From: Paracentrotus lividus
Lineage: Eukaryota > Echinodermata > Echinoidea > Camarodonta > Echinidae
Length of the DNA stretch: 64,000 nt
Direction: 5' to 3'
Assembly: GCA_940671915.1 (NCBI GenBank)
Contig: CALNVZ010001433.1
Span: 552,073 to 616,072, forward strand
Part shown: one piece after another, positions 11,990 through 22,211 of the stretch
How the letters are laid out: every line of letters starts with the position of its first letter
Numbering within the stretch: the stretch's first letter is position 1
The notes under the pieces: generated by a model
What the model was told of the DNA's origin: nothing
Database searches by the model: none
Seen by the model: the letters and a program-made list of their open reading frames with translations, nothing else
Position numbers and translations under genes: made by a program

Positions 11990-12255
11990 CTGGTGGGACC
12001 GAGGACTCGTGGGAAAATACTCGGCCTCGTGGGACGTAGGACTCGTGGGACGTAGGTCTTGTGGGACGTAGTAGGACTCGTGGGACGTAGGACTCGTGGG
12101 ACGTAGGACTCGTGGGCCCGAGGACTCGTGGGAAAAATACTCGGTCTCGTGGGACGTAGGACTCGTGGGAAAATATTCGGCCTCGTGGGACGTAGGACTC
12201 GTGGGACCGAGGTCTCGTGGGACGTAGGACTCGTGGGACCGAGGACTCGTGGACC
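11990..12255. repeat. Minisatellite, 16 bp unit GGACGTAGGACTCGTG with variants
   Basis: About 15 units. The main unit is GGACGTAGGACTCGTG; variants replace ACGTAG by CCGAG, or insert AAAATACTCGGCCT to make 19-20 bp units. The reverse strand stays open in two frames and would encode PRVLRPTRP-like repeats; these are by-products of the unit and not evidence of genes. Confidence 0.95.
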
Positions 12256-12674
12256 CTCCCCAACCCCACAGTCACCACTCGTTAACCATTTTATCACGCC
12301 CAAACAACCCCGAAACCAGGTAGATGTAGGGAATGCCGACCACTTAAGCTCATTTGCTTAATTAGCACATGAAAACAATAAAATCACAAAAGGAAAAAGA
12401 TTCTCATTGCTCAGCTACATCATTCAACTTTGTTTTCCAAAAAAACTGAGGTAATCAAATAATTGGTGAAGCAATTATATGCAAATAATGACGTCATCGT
12501 AAATTGTCTGGTATTTCCTACAGTGTAGGAAATACCGGACAGTATGTTTTTACCTCTCTTTTTTTTGGTATAAAGATCTGTCTGGAAGCACTGATTTGAA
12601 TGTAAACCATCAACATAACATGTTTGTATTAATTCTTTATAACATTATTTATTTTTAGAAGATTATATGCATTT

Positions 12675-13345
12675 TACTACAAAATTATTATTATTGTGAT
12701 ATGTCATGATCTACATGAGATAATGAAGTTATTGAGGGTATTTGCATGGGAAGATTATCTCATTAGATATTGCATTAAGTAGGTAAAAGTAGGGTTACAG
12801 GGGTAAAGTATAAATATAATACATTATGCAACTTACTATTTGATTTGACCCATAAGACAAAATACATGCTTAGCAACTCAACCCAAGCTTAGCAACTCAA
12901 CCCAAGCTTGACAGTCTTGACATTGGATCCATTCATCATCATCGTCGTCATCGTAGAAGAATCCATCACAAAATTATTTCGAGACAACACCATAAAAATT
13001 TAATCCCTGTAACCCTACTTTTACCTAATTAATGCAATATAGAGCGTCCGCCTCATAATCGGGAGGTTGTGGGTTCGATCCCCGGCCGCGTCATACCAAA
13101 GACGTTAAAAATGGTAGTTGTTGCTTCCCTGTTTGGCGTTCAACAAGAGGGGGATAGAGCAACGTCCAACTGGCGCTACTCAGCGGCTTCCAAGCCCACG
13201 GGACAAGGGCGAAAAGAATATCCGATTCGGACAATAAAATTTGGAGCATTTGGAGCAATATCTAATGAGATAATCTTCCCATGCAAATTCCCTCAATAAC
13301 TTCATATCTCATGTAGATCATGACATATCACAATAATGATAAAGA
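12675..13345. repeat. Long inverted repeat split by a SINE
   Basis: The left arm at about 12,690-12,806 (GTGATATGTCATGATCTACA ... TAGGGTTACAGGG) is inverted on the right from about 13,003 to 13,033 and again from 13,262 to 13,340. The break in the right arm is exactly the SINE plus one copy of its 7 bp target duplication, so the left arm records the empty site. Confidence 0.85.
13041..13254 (+). mobile_element. tRNA-derived SINE, 214 bp, with 7 bp target-site duplications
   Basis: The 5' part reads like the 3' half of a tRNA: GTCCGCCTCATAATC, then GGTTCGATCC, a perfect pol III B box (13,073-13,082). It is followed by a non-tRNA body (ACGTTAAAAATGGTAGTTGT, TTGCTTCCCTGTTTGGCG). I recall this body from a SINE common in marine invertebrates. 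The A-box half is missing or degenerate, so it is 5' truncated. GCAATAT flanks it at 13,034-13,040 and 13,255-13,261. The 76-codon ORF across it is not a gene. Confidence 0.85.
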
Positions 13346-13509
13346 GAAATAGACATTTCAAAATTGTCAAACAATTTAATAAATAAATATAATACATTAT
13401 ATATGCAACTTACTATTTGATTTGACTCATAACACATAATACATGCTTAGCAACTCAACCCGGAAGTAAAACAAACAGCCGTCCATGTGGTGTCCGGTAT
13501 TCCCTACAC

Positions 13510-13713
13510 AAAAAAAAATGACTGACTAGCACTTTTCACCACACTACCAACCCAATACACAGGCTTTGTACAGTGCATACACTCAATACACGTTTGGCCC
13601 ACCCTCAACACATGTCCACAATGCATGGTCATGCCCCAATTCTATTTTTATACAATCACATTCTCTAAAATGTCATTTTTTTACATCAGGCCATTTTTCA
13701 GGCTGCAAATGTT
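13510..13713. other. Non-coding spacer
   Basis: Nothing recognised; low-complexity runs of ACACA and TTTT. Confidence 0.4.
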
Positions 13714-13905
13714 CCTACCTTGACAGATTGTGGTAGTTTTCTCGGAGATTTCTCACTTGTTGTTGTCGAATGCAGCATTCAACCTCCCCAGACAGACCAT
13801 CTGACCAATAGATGGCGGTATTTCAACTCAGTTGATCTTATGTTGGCAGCTAGGGCTACACATGTGGTGACCGTCCGGTATTCCTTACTGTCCGGTATTC
13901 CCTAC
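13714..13905 (+). repeat. Dispersed repeat C, copy 2
   Basis: Direct copy of 7,206-7,398. It ends in two GTCCGGTATTCCYTAC words and so forms the right terminus of the outer element that starts at 12,326. Confidence 0.8.
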
Positions 13906-14092
13906 GGGTACCCCTATGTTGATATATGTACCGGAGTGTGCGATTTAATCCGGGTTCGAGACCATTTTGACTGGTTTATCAATCCTTAAAAGCGCCTTTT
14001 TTTTTGCGCAAATTAATGCAAAGCATCTCACATAACGTGGAACCAATCCGATTTTGAATATTTTAGCTACATGGTTATAGTTTTGTTGATCA

Positions 14093-14455
14093 GGACAACT
14101 ACCCCCGGACAATCATCCCGGACAACTACCCCGGGACAATTACCCCCGGACAATTACCCCGGACAATTACCACCCTGAGGACAATTACCCCTCGACGACA
14201 ATTACCCACGGACAATACCCCCGTACAATTACCCCCAGGACAATTACCCCCGACAACTACCTCAAGACAATTACCCCCTGGATAATTACCCCCGGACAAT
14301 TACCCCTGGACAATTAACCACAAGTACAATTACCCCAACGACAACTACCCCGAGGACAGCTACCCCAAGACAATTATCCCCGTCAATTACCCCAAAACAA
14401 TGGCCCTGGATAATTACCCCCGGACAATTACCCCAAGGACAACTACCCTCAAAAA
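14093..14455. repeat. Minisatellite, ~14-15 bp unit GGACAATTACCCCC
   Basis: About 24 units with alternations AATTACC/AACTACC and single-base length changes. Reverse-strand ORF (Gly/Val-rich) reflects the unit only. Confidence 0.95.
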
Positions 14456-15418
14456 CGCCGTAAAAACCACGTAAGATATATGTATATTTGATATGGTCCA
14501 ACGGCAATATTGAAGCATGAAATGCTTAGTAATAATGTTTGTCGTAAGAACGCTGTAAGGAGAGCAACAACAACATCAGACTAAACGGTCCTGTACAAGT
14601 TGCAAATTATCTTTATACTTAATTTCATCCCAATTCTATATAATATAAGTTTATTCATATTTTGTCAGGCCTAATCAATTGATTTCATTTATGTGATATA
14701 CGATAAAATTCGATAAAAATCAATATATTTGTTTGAAAAATTCTACGTTGTTTTTGTCTTTATCTATTATCAATTCTCGATAGTTTTATACAGTAACTAC
14801 ATGAATAAGGTGGTGTAAATCAATCAACAACTTATTGGCCCGAATTCTTGACGGTGGATTCTGCAAAATCCGTGGTCTGAAACCATGGTTTCTATGAGTG
14901 GTGATAAGGGCCATAATTAATGACTCTATAAAAAATAAAGTGAACTATGAGTAATGTATGATATTTGATTTACGATTAACCTTATTTTTGCATAAATTGA
15001 CATTGGGCTTTAGTTCATATTTTCACTATATTTGCTAATTTATGTAGTATGGAAAAACACTGAATTTGATTATGTCATATCGTTCACAATTTAGGCATTT
15101 TGGTACTCAAGTTCCTTCTTTGACGTTTAATTGCTATCACCCTAAGTGGTAAAATTACAAGGTGTTATCGTGTGTATTATCTTTGTTTTAAAGTTATTAA
15201 GCTTATTAAGTTATAAAGCCACAGCTTAATCTGGAATATTGGGAAGGAAAAGGGGAAAAAAGGAAGAAAAAAGAGGGAAAAGCAAGGGAAAAAAAAGAAG
15301 AAAGTGTGTGAGAGAGAGAGAGAACCCCCCCCCCAAAAAAAGCAACACCTGGCGAGACTCACAATGGGCGCCGCTTGATTCCAACATCGATGCCGGAGAG
15401 GGGGGGGGGGGTCATTTT
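14456..15418. other. DNA between two inverted minisatellite clusters, no gene recognised
   Basis: AT-rich and without protein-like ORFs. The last 180 bp (15,239-15,415) has purine runs (GGGAAAAAAGGAAG), a GAGAGAGAGA tract and poly-C/G tracts. Confidence 0.5.
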
Positions 15419-15525
15419 CCTGGGATTAATTGTCCGGAGTAATTGTCCTCGGGGGTAATTGTCCGGAGGGTAATTGTCCTCAGGGGTGCTTGTCCAGGGG
15501 TGATTGTCCAAGGGATAATTGTCCT
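15419..15525. repeat. Second cluster of the same minisatellite, inverted
   Basis: Seven or so units of GGGGTAATTGTCCGGA, the reverse complement of the unit at 14,093-14,455. Together the two clusters form a loose inverted repeat around 15.0 kb, as expected of the subterminal repeats of one element. Confidence 0.85.
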
Positions 15526-16839
15526 AGAACCGATCTATACATTATGAAATATAATCAAATATTATGAACCGTTTAAGAATGGCCTTGAGCTTATGGACTA
15601 TAAAGATTTGTTTTATATTGTTTGTAATCAGCGGTGTAAATCCGTGTCGAGGAGGAGGGGGGGGGATGAGCGAAATAATTTGCCAACTTGTCGCGATCTT
15701 GTTTGGCATACACAGTCACTAGAATTACCCATAAAGCAGAAACGGCGGGACGGATTTGAGAGAGACGGGTGCGAATAGGATTTGTCTTTGAATGTATGCT
15801 TTTAGCTTATGGCCGCCTTGATTACTGTTCATTTTAATAATGGAAAAACTAATGCGAACGCGAAGGCGCAAATAGTTGACGAATTTTCATTGATGAAATT
15901 TGTTAAAGATTTGCCAAGGAAATCTTGCATGGTAGATTTATTTGAAAAATCAAAAGTTTGTCAAATAAGACCATGATTTGACGAATGTTTTTTGGTCAAT
16001 TGACTAGGTATTTTTAAGAGTGTAGCAATATACACGCTGTTATAAAGATTCGGCATAGTGTTTTTCTAAATTTCTAAATTTTTGCGAAAAAGCAATTAAA
16101 ACACATTTTTGTTAAAAGCTTCGTATCTTTTCTTTTCAGCGATGAGCATTTCGTTCTAAAAAAGAATAAAACAATATTTTAAAGAAATATTAAAATTATG
16201 ATTATGAGACGATGAAAATAAGTGCATGTATAATATCTTTCTTGTACACCAATACCTGTGCTCGAATTAAGACACGGTTAGATAAACTTACAATTTTATC
16301 TAGCATTGATGATATTTTCCGTGTTTAAGAGAAACTTGGAATATCGCAGTAGAATTTTGTAATGTTCTAAAATACTCTTTTTTTTTTTTTATTTGATAGA
16401 GAAATGATCCTCGGGTAACCGTAACAAGTACAAGGCATCGGACGAACAATATCATATATAATTAATTGCTTGGTTGAATGAGATGCAGAGTAAACAGCTG
16501 ACGAACAGAAATGAAATAATTGTATTGATTGATTTTAAAGGGAAATCGATTTGTAAACGAAAGTGTCTATTTTCTTTTCTCCATACGGCCCAGTATCTTG
16601 TTCATTTACTTTATGATGTCAAACAATTGCAAATTCAATGTTTCGCAAAGTTCTTAATCCCTTTAATATGGTTTATTGGTCCCAAAATTTGGAACGATTT
16701 GATATAATCAGTAGCATTTTATGTTGCAGTATATATTTGCATTTTGTATCTGTCTATTCTCTCTTTTCTTTCCTTCCCTATTATTTAACTTTTCTATCTA
16801 TTCCTATTTTCTCTTGTTCTCTTTTTTTCTTTTCTTTTC
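15526..16839. other. Intergenic, no gene recognised
   Basis: AT-rich; the last 140 bp is pyrimidine-rich (TTCTTTTCTTTTCC). Short ORFs there are compositional. Confidence 0.5.
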
Positions 16840-17010
16840 CTTTTCTTTTTCCTTAATATTCACTGATAATTGTTATTATACATGTACATGTGTAAATATG
16901 TATTGCCATAGAGACCTCGACACAAGCCTCATGCTTATGGAGATTTTCATCCCCTTTCACATGATTATTTGTATTATGTATTTTGAAAAGGAAATAAATG
17001 TTACTTGAAA
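16840..17010 (+). mobile_element. Possible 3' end of a LINE
   Basis: TGTAAATATGTATTGCCATA followed by a T/C-rich stretch and GGAAATAAATGTTACTTGAA resembles the 3' tails of CR1/L2-type LINEs. The same opening (TGTAAATATGTCTATTGCCA) occurs at 42,044 in a better LINE tail. No coding part is attached. Confidence 0.35.
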
Positions 17011-17684
17011 GGAAATTAAAAATCGCTTGAACTTTGATACAATATAATTTGAACTTTATCTATAACTGTTCTCGTTTATCACTTTGAAAAGATAATTTTC
17101 GGGTAGGTAAACACTTCAAATGTGACAAAGGTGTTCGAATCTCATTAGCTATCAAACGAGTAATCGAGGGCACCGATAGTGAGGATGATGGGACGAATAA
17201 ATATTTGCCCAAACTTTTTGTAACTTCTCCATATTTGAGTATTTTACAAGTGACGGGTCCTCCTTGGTTTTCTTTATGAGCCAAAAAAAAAGTCGTTTTA
17301 ATAGAATTCTGTTTTTTTTTCTTCTTCTTCTTTCAATCTCACTTAGGTTGAACAAGTATATAAGTAATCTATAATCGAAATAAGGAGGCGTGTTGCAAAC
17401 CTCAGTTACTTACATAAGCTTTCAAACATTGTCAAAACCTTGCACCCAAAATTGAACACTAATTCGCTTTGTATTAGAAAATTAAATTGGTTCCATTATT
17501 GGCTACTCAAAGTATCATACAGTGTTCGTCATAAACGTGGAATATTTTTCTCTGGCTCCAACGACGTTATGTTGCTCCGTCTTTAAATTCTTGAATGTGT
17601 TGGTCACCGCTTTTACTTTTCTGGATATTGGCTATATCTTGGACGTTCCCTCAACCCTTCCCGGGGATTTTTCTTCCAAAAAGT
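17011..17684. other. Intergenic, no gene recognised
   Basis: No protein-like ORF and no repeat pair seen. Confidence 0.45.
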
Positions 17685-18825
17685 TTGCCACCCCCACAAG
17701 ATGGCCATTATCGTCATTTTAGAGCCCCTCTTTGTTTACGCGACCCATCTAGGCGCCCTTAGTCCTACCGAAAGCGAACAGGGCTGAGGTGTAGAGTTGT
17801 TATCGTTCTTTAAGTTGAATCTAGTTATATGGTTACAGTTTGTCTAGAGGAGGGGTCAAAAATTATTTTGATTGGGGTTCAACATTGATTTTATTATTAT
17901 TTATTCTTTTTTACAACTTGGATATTCATATCTTTTTAAAATTGTCTTGTAAAATATCAGCCAAAGATAAATCAAAATAAAATATCATCAATAGTTGCCA
18001 TTTACAGCCTTGTCATCAAGGCTAACAATGAAATTAGGGGAAAATGAAACTAATTAAAAGTTAAAGGGTATGTTTTATTTGTTTTGTTTTTAGCATCAAG
18101 ATGGAATAAAATATTCCGAATTTTCACCAATCACACTTTTTATTTCAACCCCTCCCCTAGACAAGAGACGAAAGCCTTTCCCCATAAATATAGATTTAAC
18201 ATAAAAACCAATAGCTATGTTCACGAGGGACCATCGGGATTTAGTCCTCGAGGATTGTATCCCTAAGAATTTAAACCCCAACGGTTTGTTCTCGAGCTGG
18301 GTTCACACGGTGTGCTTATCCTCGAGGATAAATGAGAGGCTCGATGACCGGAAGTACAAGTTGTATGTAGCGTGTGCTATTTATTTCCCCGTATTTTTCG
18401 GCTATGTCGCTTGACTGAACCGGAAGTTTAAGCGTTACAAGAGGTCACTCTTATCCTCGAGAACACTAACTCAAAGTTAAAATCGTGTCCACACGGTCAA
18501 ACGTGCGATCAGAGACCACCAATCGCTTGGAGTTTCGAGCCTTAACCCTAAGATCTGTCCTCGCGAACAAAAACACCGAGTTCCTTCATACGGCCTTAAC
18601 TCCAAGTTACCTCCAAGTTATCCTCGAGGACTAAGTTCTCGAGGATAACTTGGAGTTAACTTGGAGTTGATGCTTGCCGTGTGAACGATACTTATATAAA
18701 CAGCACACCTCAGACGCGTAGGGGGTAGGACTGAGAGGAGCTTGATCGGCCGGGTAAACAAAAAAGGGGCCCCAAAATGAGAAAAATGATTAAAAAAGGG
18801 CATCATGGGGGTTGACAAATAAAAC
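17685..18825. mobile_element. Inverted-repeat element rich in TCCTCGAGGA palindromes
   Basis: The arms at about 17,685-17,800 and 18,695-18,825 are inverted: CCACCCCCAYGATG..., then GRGCCCCTYTTTGTTTAC, then CTTAGTCCTACC or CTCAGTCCTACC, then CTGAGGTGT. The interior holds five copies of TCCTCGAGGA or a half of it (18,241-18,650) and repeated CACACGG words. Terminal sequence is not sharply defined. No coding sequence. Confidence 0.6.
18598..18668. repeat. 71 bp imperfect palindrome of CTCCAAGTTA and ATCCTCGAGGA words
   Basis: AACTCCAAGTTA-CCTCCAAGTTATCCTCGAG on the left is answered by CTCGAGGATAACTTGGAG and TTAACTTGGAGTT on the right, so the strand can fold into a long hairpin around GACTAAGTT. 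Confidence 0.85.
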
Positions 18826-18840
18826 AGTGTAAAATATATA

Positions 18841-21004
18841 AACTGCCCTCCAAAGGTTTGGGTACACCTGATATCAGCTCTCTTTTGGATCTTTTTGAGG
18901 CATTTTATGTCCAGTTTTTCAGTCCAAATGACGTTTAAGTGCAAAAAATACATTATGCAACCAATATACTTCACGATTACCATGCCATGTCTCCTTGGAA
19001 TTTAGAAATCACTCAAAAATATGCAAAAAGTGCAAAAACGTGATTTTACACTTATTCATTCAATTATTGAAAAAAAAAGAAGATATCTCGGATAATAACG
19101 GTCCGTTCAATGTAAAAGTTTTCATGGATGTTAAGGCACATGTAAAATGTAACCCTGTACTCTTTGTTTTTATTTTGAAACAACACTATATTAATTATGC
19201 ATATTTATGCAAATTAAAAGTCTGTTCTTAGAAATTTATCAATATTTTGTTTTAAAAATTGCTATGACGCCCAATTTTCTGTTAAAAGTTGCTGAGTATA
19301 ATACTCAGTAAAATTATGATTAAAAAGTTGGACTTTCTCATGAATTCCTTTGTATTCTTTTGTTTTATTACTTTCTATTGTTTTCGATTGTTTGATTTTT
19401 TATGTATTTTGCAATGTTCTTGGCTCTTTTATGTTTCTGAAATGTACCTTGATTGATTTCAAGATATCAAAGATAAAAGTAAAGCCTTTTAGATGCAATT
19501 TAGAGTGTTGTAGAGCAATTCAGATGAATGGTGCATTCAGTACAAAAATGGGCAATAATTGAATTTTTCAATATTTTAAAACTTTCCTAACTACACGTCA
19601 AAACAACGGTTCCTTACTTCCTAACTTTTTATATAAAGACTGAATTATGACTGTTCTGACTGGGGGTGGGGGGGGGGGTCTCGGCCAATTTAACCAACTA
19701 TTGGTGACTTTTTCCTTTAAAGCGTACTGCACCTATTGTTCTAAGAACACTGCCCATTGTGTTGTTAGGTGATACAACATTGCATTATTGCATGTCAGAC
19801 CTAAATAGAATGTAAGATAACAGTTTGCTTTCATTTCAGAAATAGAAAAGAGCAAAAAACATTAAGAAATACATAAAAATGAAAATACTCGGAGACAATA
19901 GAAAGTGATAAAACAAAAGAATACAAAGGAATTGATGAGAAAGTCCAACTTTTTAATCATAATTTTGTTGACTACTATATTCAGCAAATATTAGCGTGGT
20001 AATCGTGAAGTAGGGGAGACCGGGTATGGACGTTACAAAATTCACATTTTGGGCCAGATAATTCTAATGAAAGAACTCACGCACTCCATATTGGGTCTGT
20101 AGTTAGCCTATTATGTTGGCTAAAACCTGAGGCATATAAAATTTGAAAACATGTAAACACTAAAAAATTAACTACAGCTTAATTAGTGAAGACAATTTTT
20201 TTTGTAACAACCTACCCCATATACGGGGTAGGTTGTTACACCATACGGGGTCAATTGTTACAATATGTAAACTTACGGGGTAAGTTGACAATGTGCAAAT
20301 CTCTTATACCATACTTTAATTTCAACTTTCCAGTTTCTTGACATCGTTAACAGTAGATCAAGTAGAGATCTAGAATAGACAAAAGTAATAATAGAAAAAT
20401 AAAAATATTAACACCTGAAAATTGAGACAAAATGTAATTTTACATATGTAATGTAATTGGGGTAGGTTGTTACATCAACATGGGGTAGGTTGTTGTAACA
20501 ACCTACCCCATGAGTGATTTTACACACAGAAATCAACTGTAGCACAGTCATTAGGCAGAATTACAGGGCATGGCTAGGGAGTATATTAGTGACATACATG
20601 TACTATATTTACAATACCAGACTATCATCATGTGCCTTCAGTTGTAAGAGCTATTACAAATTTCAATTTTTGTCAAAAATTTACTTTGAACTGTAAAAAA
20701 TGTTTTTTGTTGATTCACTTTTTAATAAAACAACGGAGAAACCTCACGACCGGCAGATCATCACAGCTATATTTAGGCTGTATATAGATGCCAGTTAGCA
20801 CATCCTCTCTTGTTCCATCTTAGCACACTGAGAACTGTAACAACTGACCCGTGTAACTTCCATACCCGGTCTCCCCTATATTGGTTCCATAATGTATTTT
20901 ATTGTACTTAAACATCATTTGGACTGAAATACTGGACATAAAATGCCTCAAAATGATCCAAAACAGAGCTGACATCAGGCGTACCCAAACTTTTGGAGGG
21001 CAGT
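18841..21004. mobile_element. Tc1/mariner-like non-autonomous element with long TIRs
   Basis: Ends read AACTGCCCTCCAAAGGTTTG (left) and the inverse of CACTGCCCTCCAAAAGTTTG (right), next to TATA on each side, as for TA-targeting Tc1/mariner elements. The TIRs run at least 145 bp (18,841-18,985 with 20,877-21,004 plus 19,994-20,012). A second inverted segment (19,285-19,400 with 19,895-19,990) continues the arms, and about 290 bp of the left arm (18,990-19,285) is lacking on the right. No transposase ORF. A MITE of family A is inserted in the right arm. Confidence 0.8.
20013..20876. mobile_element. MITE family A, copy 2, complete (864 bp), TA target duplication
   Basis: Begins GGGGAGACCGGGTATGGA and ends TCCATACCCGGTCTCCCC. 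TA lies at 20,011-20,012 and 20,877-20,878. The empty site can be read from the opposite arm of the host element: the reverse complement of 18,961-18,985 reads GTGAAGTATATTGG, and here it is GTGAAGTA, MITE, TATATTGG, a net gain of the MITE plus one TA. It is slightly longer than copy 1 because of a ~90 bp stretch at about 20,105-20,190. Confidence 0.92.
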
Positions 21005-21298
21005 GTATATATCCGTGAAGGGTTGGGAGAATGTTCAAAATATAACCAGGGTCCCGAAAGTAAAAGCAGTGACAAATATATTCAAGAAATTAAAGCCGGA
21101 GCAAAATCATGTCGCTATAGCGGCAAAAAAATATTCCACCTTTATGACGGACAGTGTACTTTTTGAGTTTTGATGCATCCTCATTTATGAAGACAATACC
21201 GTATCACAATCACGTACCTTCTGATTACACAAGATTTATAGTATTGTTTAGGTAACACTTTACCTATTTGTTTCCCGTTTGAATTATTATTTATAGAT
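21005..21298. promoter_or_regulatory. Upstream of the Death-NACHT gene, with a possible splice acceptor
   Basis: TTATTTATAG ends at 21,296, two bases before the ATG at 21,299, and could be the acceptor of a 5' untranslated exon. No TATA box or initiator is convincing. The ATTCCACCTTTATGACGGACA word at 21,133 is a dispersed repeat seen near 783. Confidence 0.35.
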
Positions 21299-21602
21299 AT
21301 GGCGGCACCAGGAGGTATTGCCGATGACCTTCTTGTCAACCTAGCTGAAGACATCGAGACGGGTGAGCAGATAGAGGCTCTAGGACGGACACTTGGATTC
21401 AAAACTGCAGCAATTAATAGATATATAGACACCAACAACAAAGGCGACCGAGTAACGTGCAAAGGAACACGTGGCATGTTATTTGACTGGAGACAGACAG
21501 TGAACCTTGACGATCAACATTCAAAGCTAAATCAAGCTCTTACACAGGCCAACCTTATCATGCTGTCTCAGAAGTATATCCAAGACACACAAAGTGCAAA
21601 AG
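21299..21602 (+). CDS. Death-NACHT protein (NLR-like), exon 1: Death-fold domain
   Basis: Encodes the first 101 residues plus the first base of codon 102. Residues about 9-95 have the pattern of a Death domain: an LLVNLAEDI first helix, QIEALGRTLGF and AAINRYI, then GTRGMLFDWRQ with the conserved Trp, then LNQALTQANL. Death domains are adaptor modules that join receptors to downstream signalling partners by homotypic contacts in the cytoplasm. The start is the first ATG of the frame and opens directly onto the domain. The exon ends at AAAAG|GTACAC; reading on past it gives only 21 more codons and a stop, so the splice is preferred. Sea urchin NLRs have this same Death-then-NACHT order. Confidence 0.85.
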
Positions 21603-21834
21603 GTACACCAGTAAAATTATATCAGACAGTGTTCAAAGTTTTGAGAATTAGTGATGTGTCTTCCTGAATACTTGTGTTAAGAATAACTTATTTATTTCAA
21701 TAGGAAATCAATTTCAATGACTAACATTGAGGAATGATTTCAATTTATAGAACAATATCCTTACTAATTACATCCATTTACCAATATCTTTACTTGGGAT
21801 CAGTAATAGTAATAATGATTAGCAGCTATTTTCA

Positions 21835-21901
<67 letters not shown>

Positions 21902-22211
21902 CATAATCATAATCATAATCATAATCATAATAATAATAAATAATAAAAATAAGGACAGTCATTAAAGTATAGGTGAAAGCATTTGCAATATTGGTTTCAA
22001 AATAACGATAAGCATTTCGTAGTTATCGAGGCATTAATAATTTTAATAAAATAAACTTCAATATCGGGTAAAATGAAGGTTTTTTTGTAGTCATAATACT
22101 ACTATGATAATACACCGTACACCACTTTATTAACATGCTAGATACAGTAAGAAGGAAGTGGAAACAAAATCAGTTGTAATATTTTGGTCTTTACTGTTTA
22201 TATCATTTCAG
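21603..22211 (+). other. Phase-1 intron of the Death-NACHT gene
   Basis: GTACAC at 21,603 and a pyrimidine-bearing acceptor ATCATTTCAG ending at 22,211. Exon 1 contributes 304 coding bases (3 x 101 + 1) and exon 2 begins with two bases that complete a Gly codon, so the frame is kept exactly. The alternative donor GTAAAA at 21,611 would be phase 0 and break the frame. The 609 bp intron holds an AAT microsatellite. Confidence 0.85.
21836..21940. repeat. AAT / AATCAT microsatellite in the intron
   Basis: About 22 AAT units followed by five AATCAT units and a short AAT tail. In the + frame it reads as poly-Asn then Asn-His, which is not coding. Confidence 0.97.

Larger units (their letters stand above)
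12326..13905. mobile_element. Nested elements with GTAGGGAATACCGGAC termini
   Basis: The ~16 bp terminus occurs at 12,326 (GTAGGGAATGCCGACC), as a hairpin at 12,506-12,540 (16 bp arms with an AGT loop, one mismatch), and inverted at 13,492-13,507 and 13,890-13,905. The simplest reading is an inner element at 12,525-13,507 between two copies of the terminus, inside or next to a related outer element. No transposase is seen. A direct repeat (CTTACTATTTGATTTGAC ... CATGCTTAGCAACTCAACCC) sits at about 12,833-12,902 and 13,408-13,461. Confidence 0.65.

Noticed and set aside
11990..12255. CRISPR-like repeat array
   Set aside because: Units are adjacent with no unique spacers and the context is eukaryotic; it is a minisatellite.
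11917..12303. Reverse-strand ORFs of 114-128 codons with PRVLRPTRP repeats
   Set aside because: They arise from a 16 bp minisatellite whose unit lacks stop codons; two frames are open at once, as expected from the repeat and not from a gene.
13069..13110. Possible tRNA gene (GGTTCGATCC B box)
   Set aside because: There is no A box, acceptor stem or anticodon arm; the sequence continues into a SINE body with target-site duplications.
21734..21943. ORF with poly-Asn and Asn-His tail
   Set aside because: Intronic AAT/AATCAT microsatellite; the splice junction around it is in frame without it.
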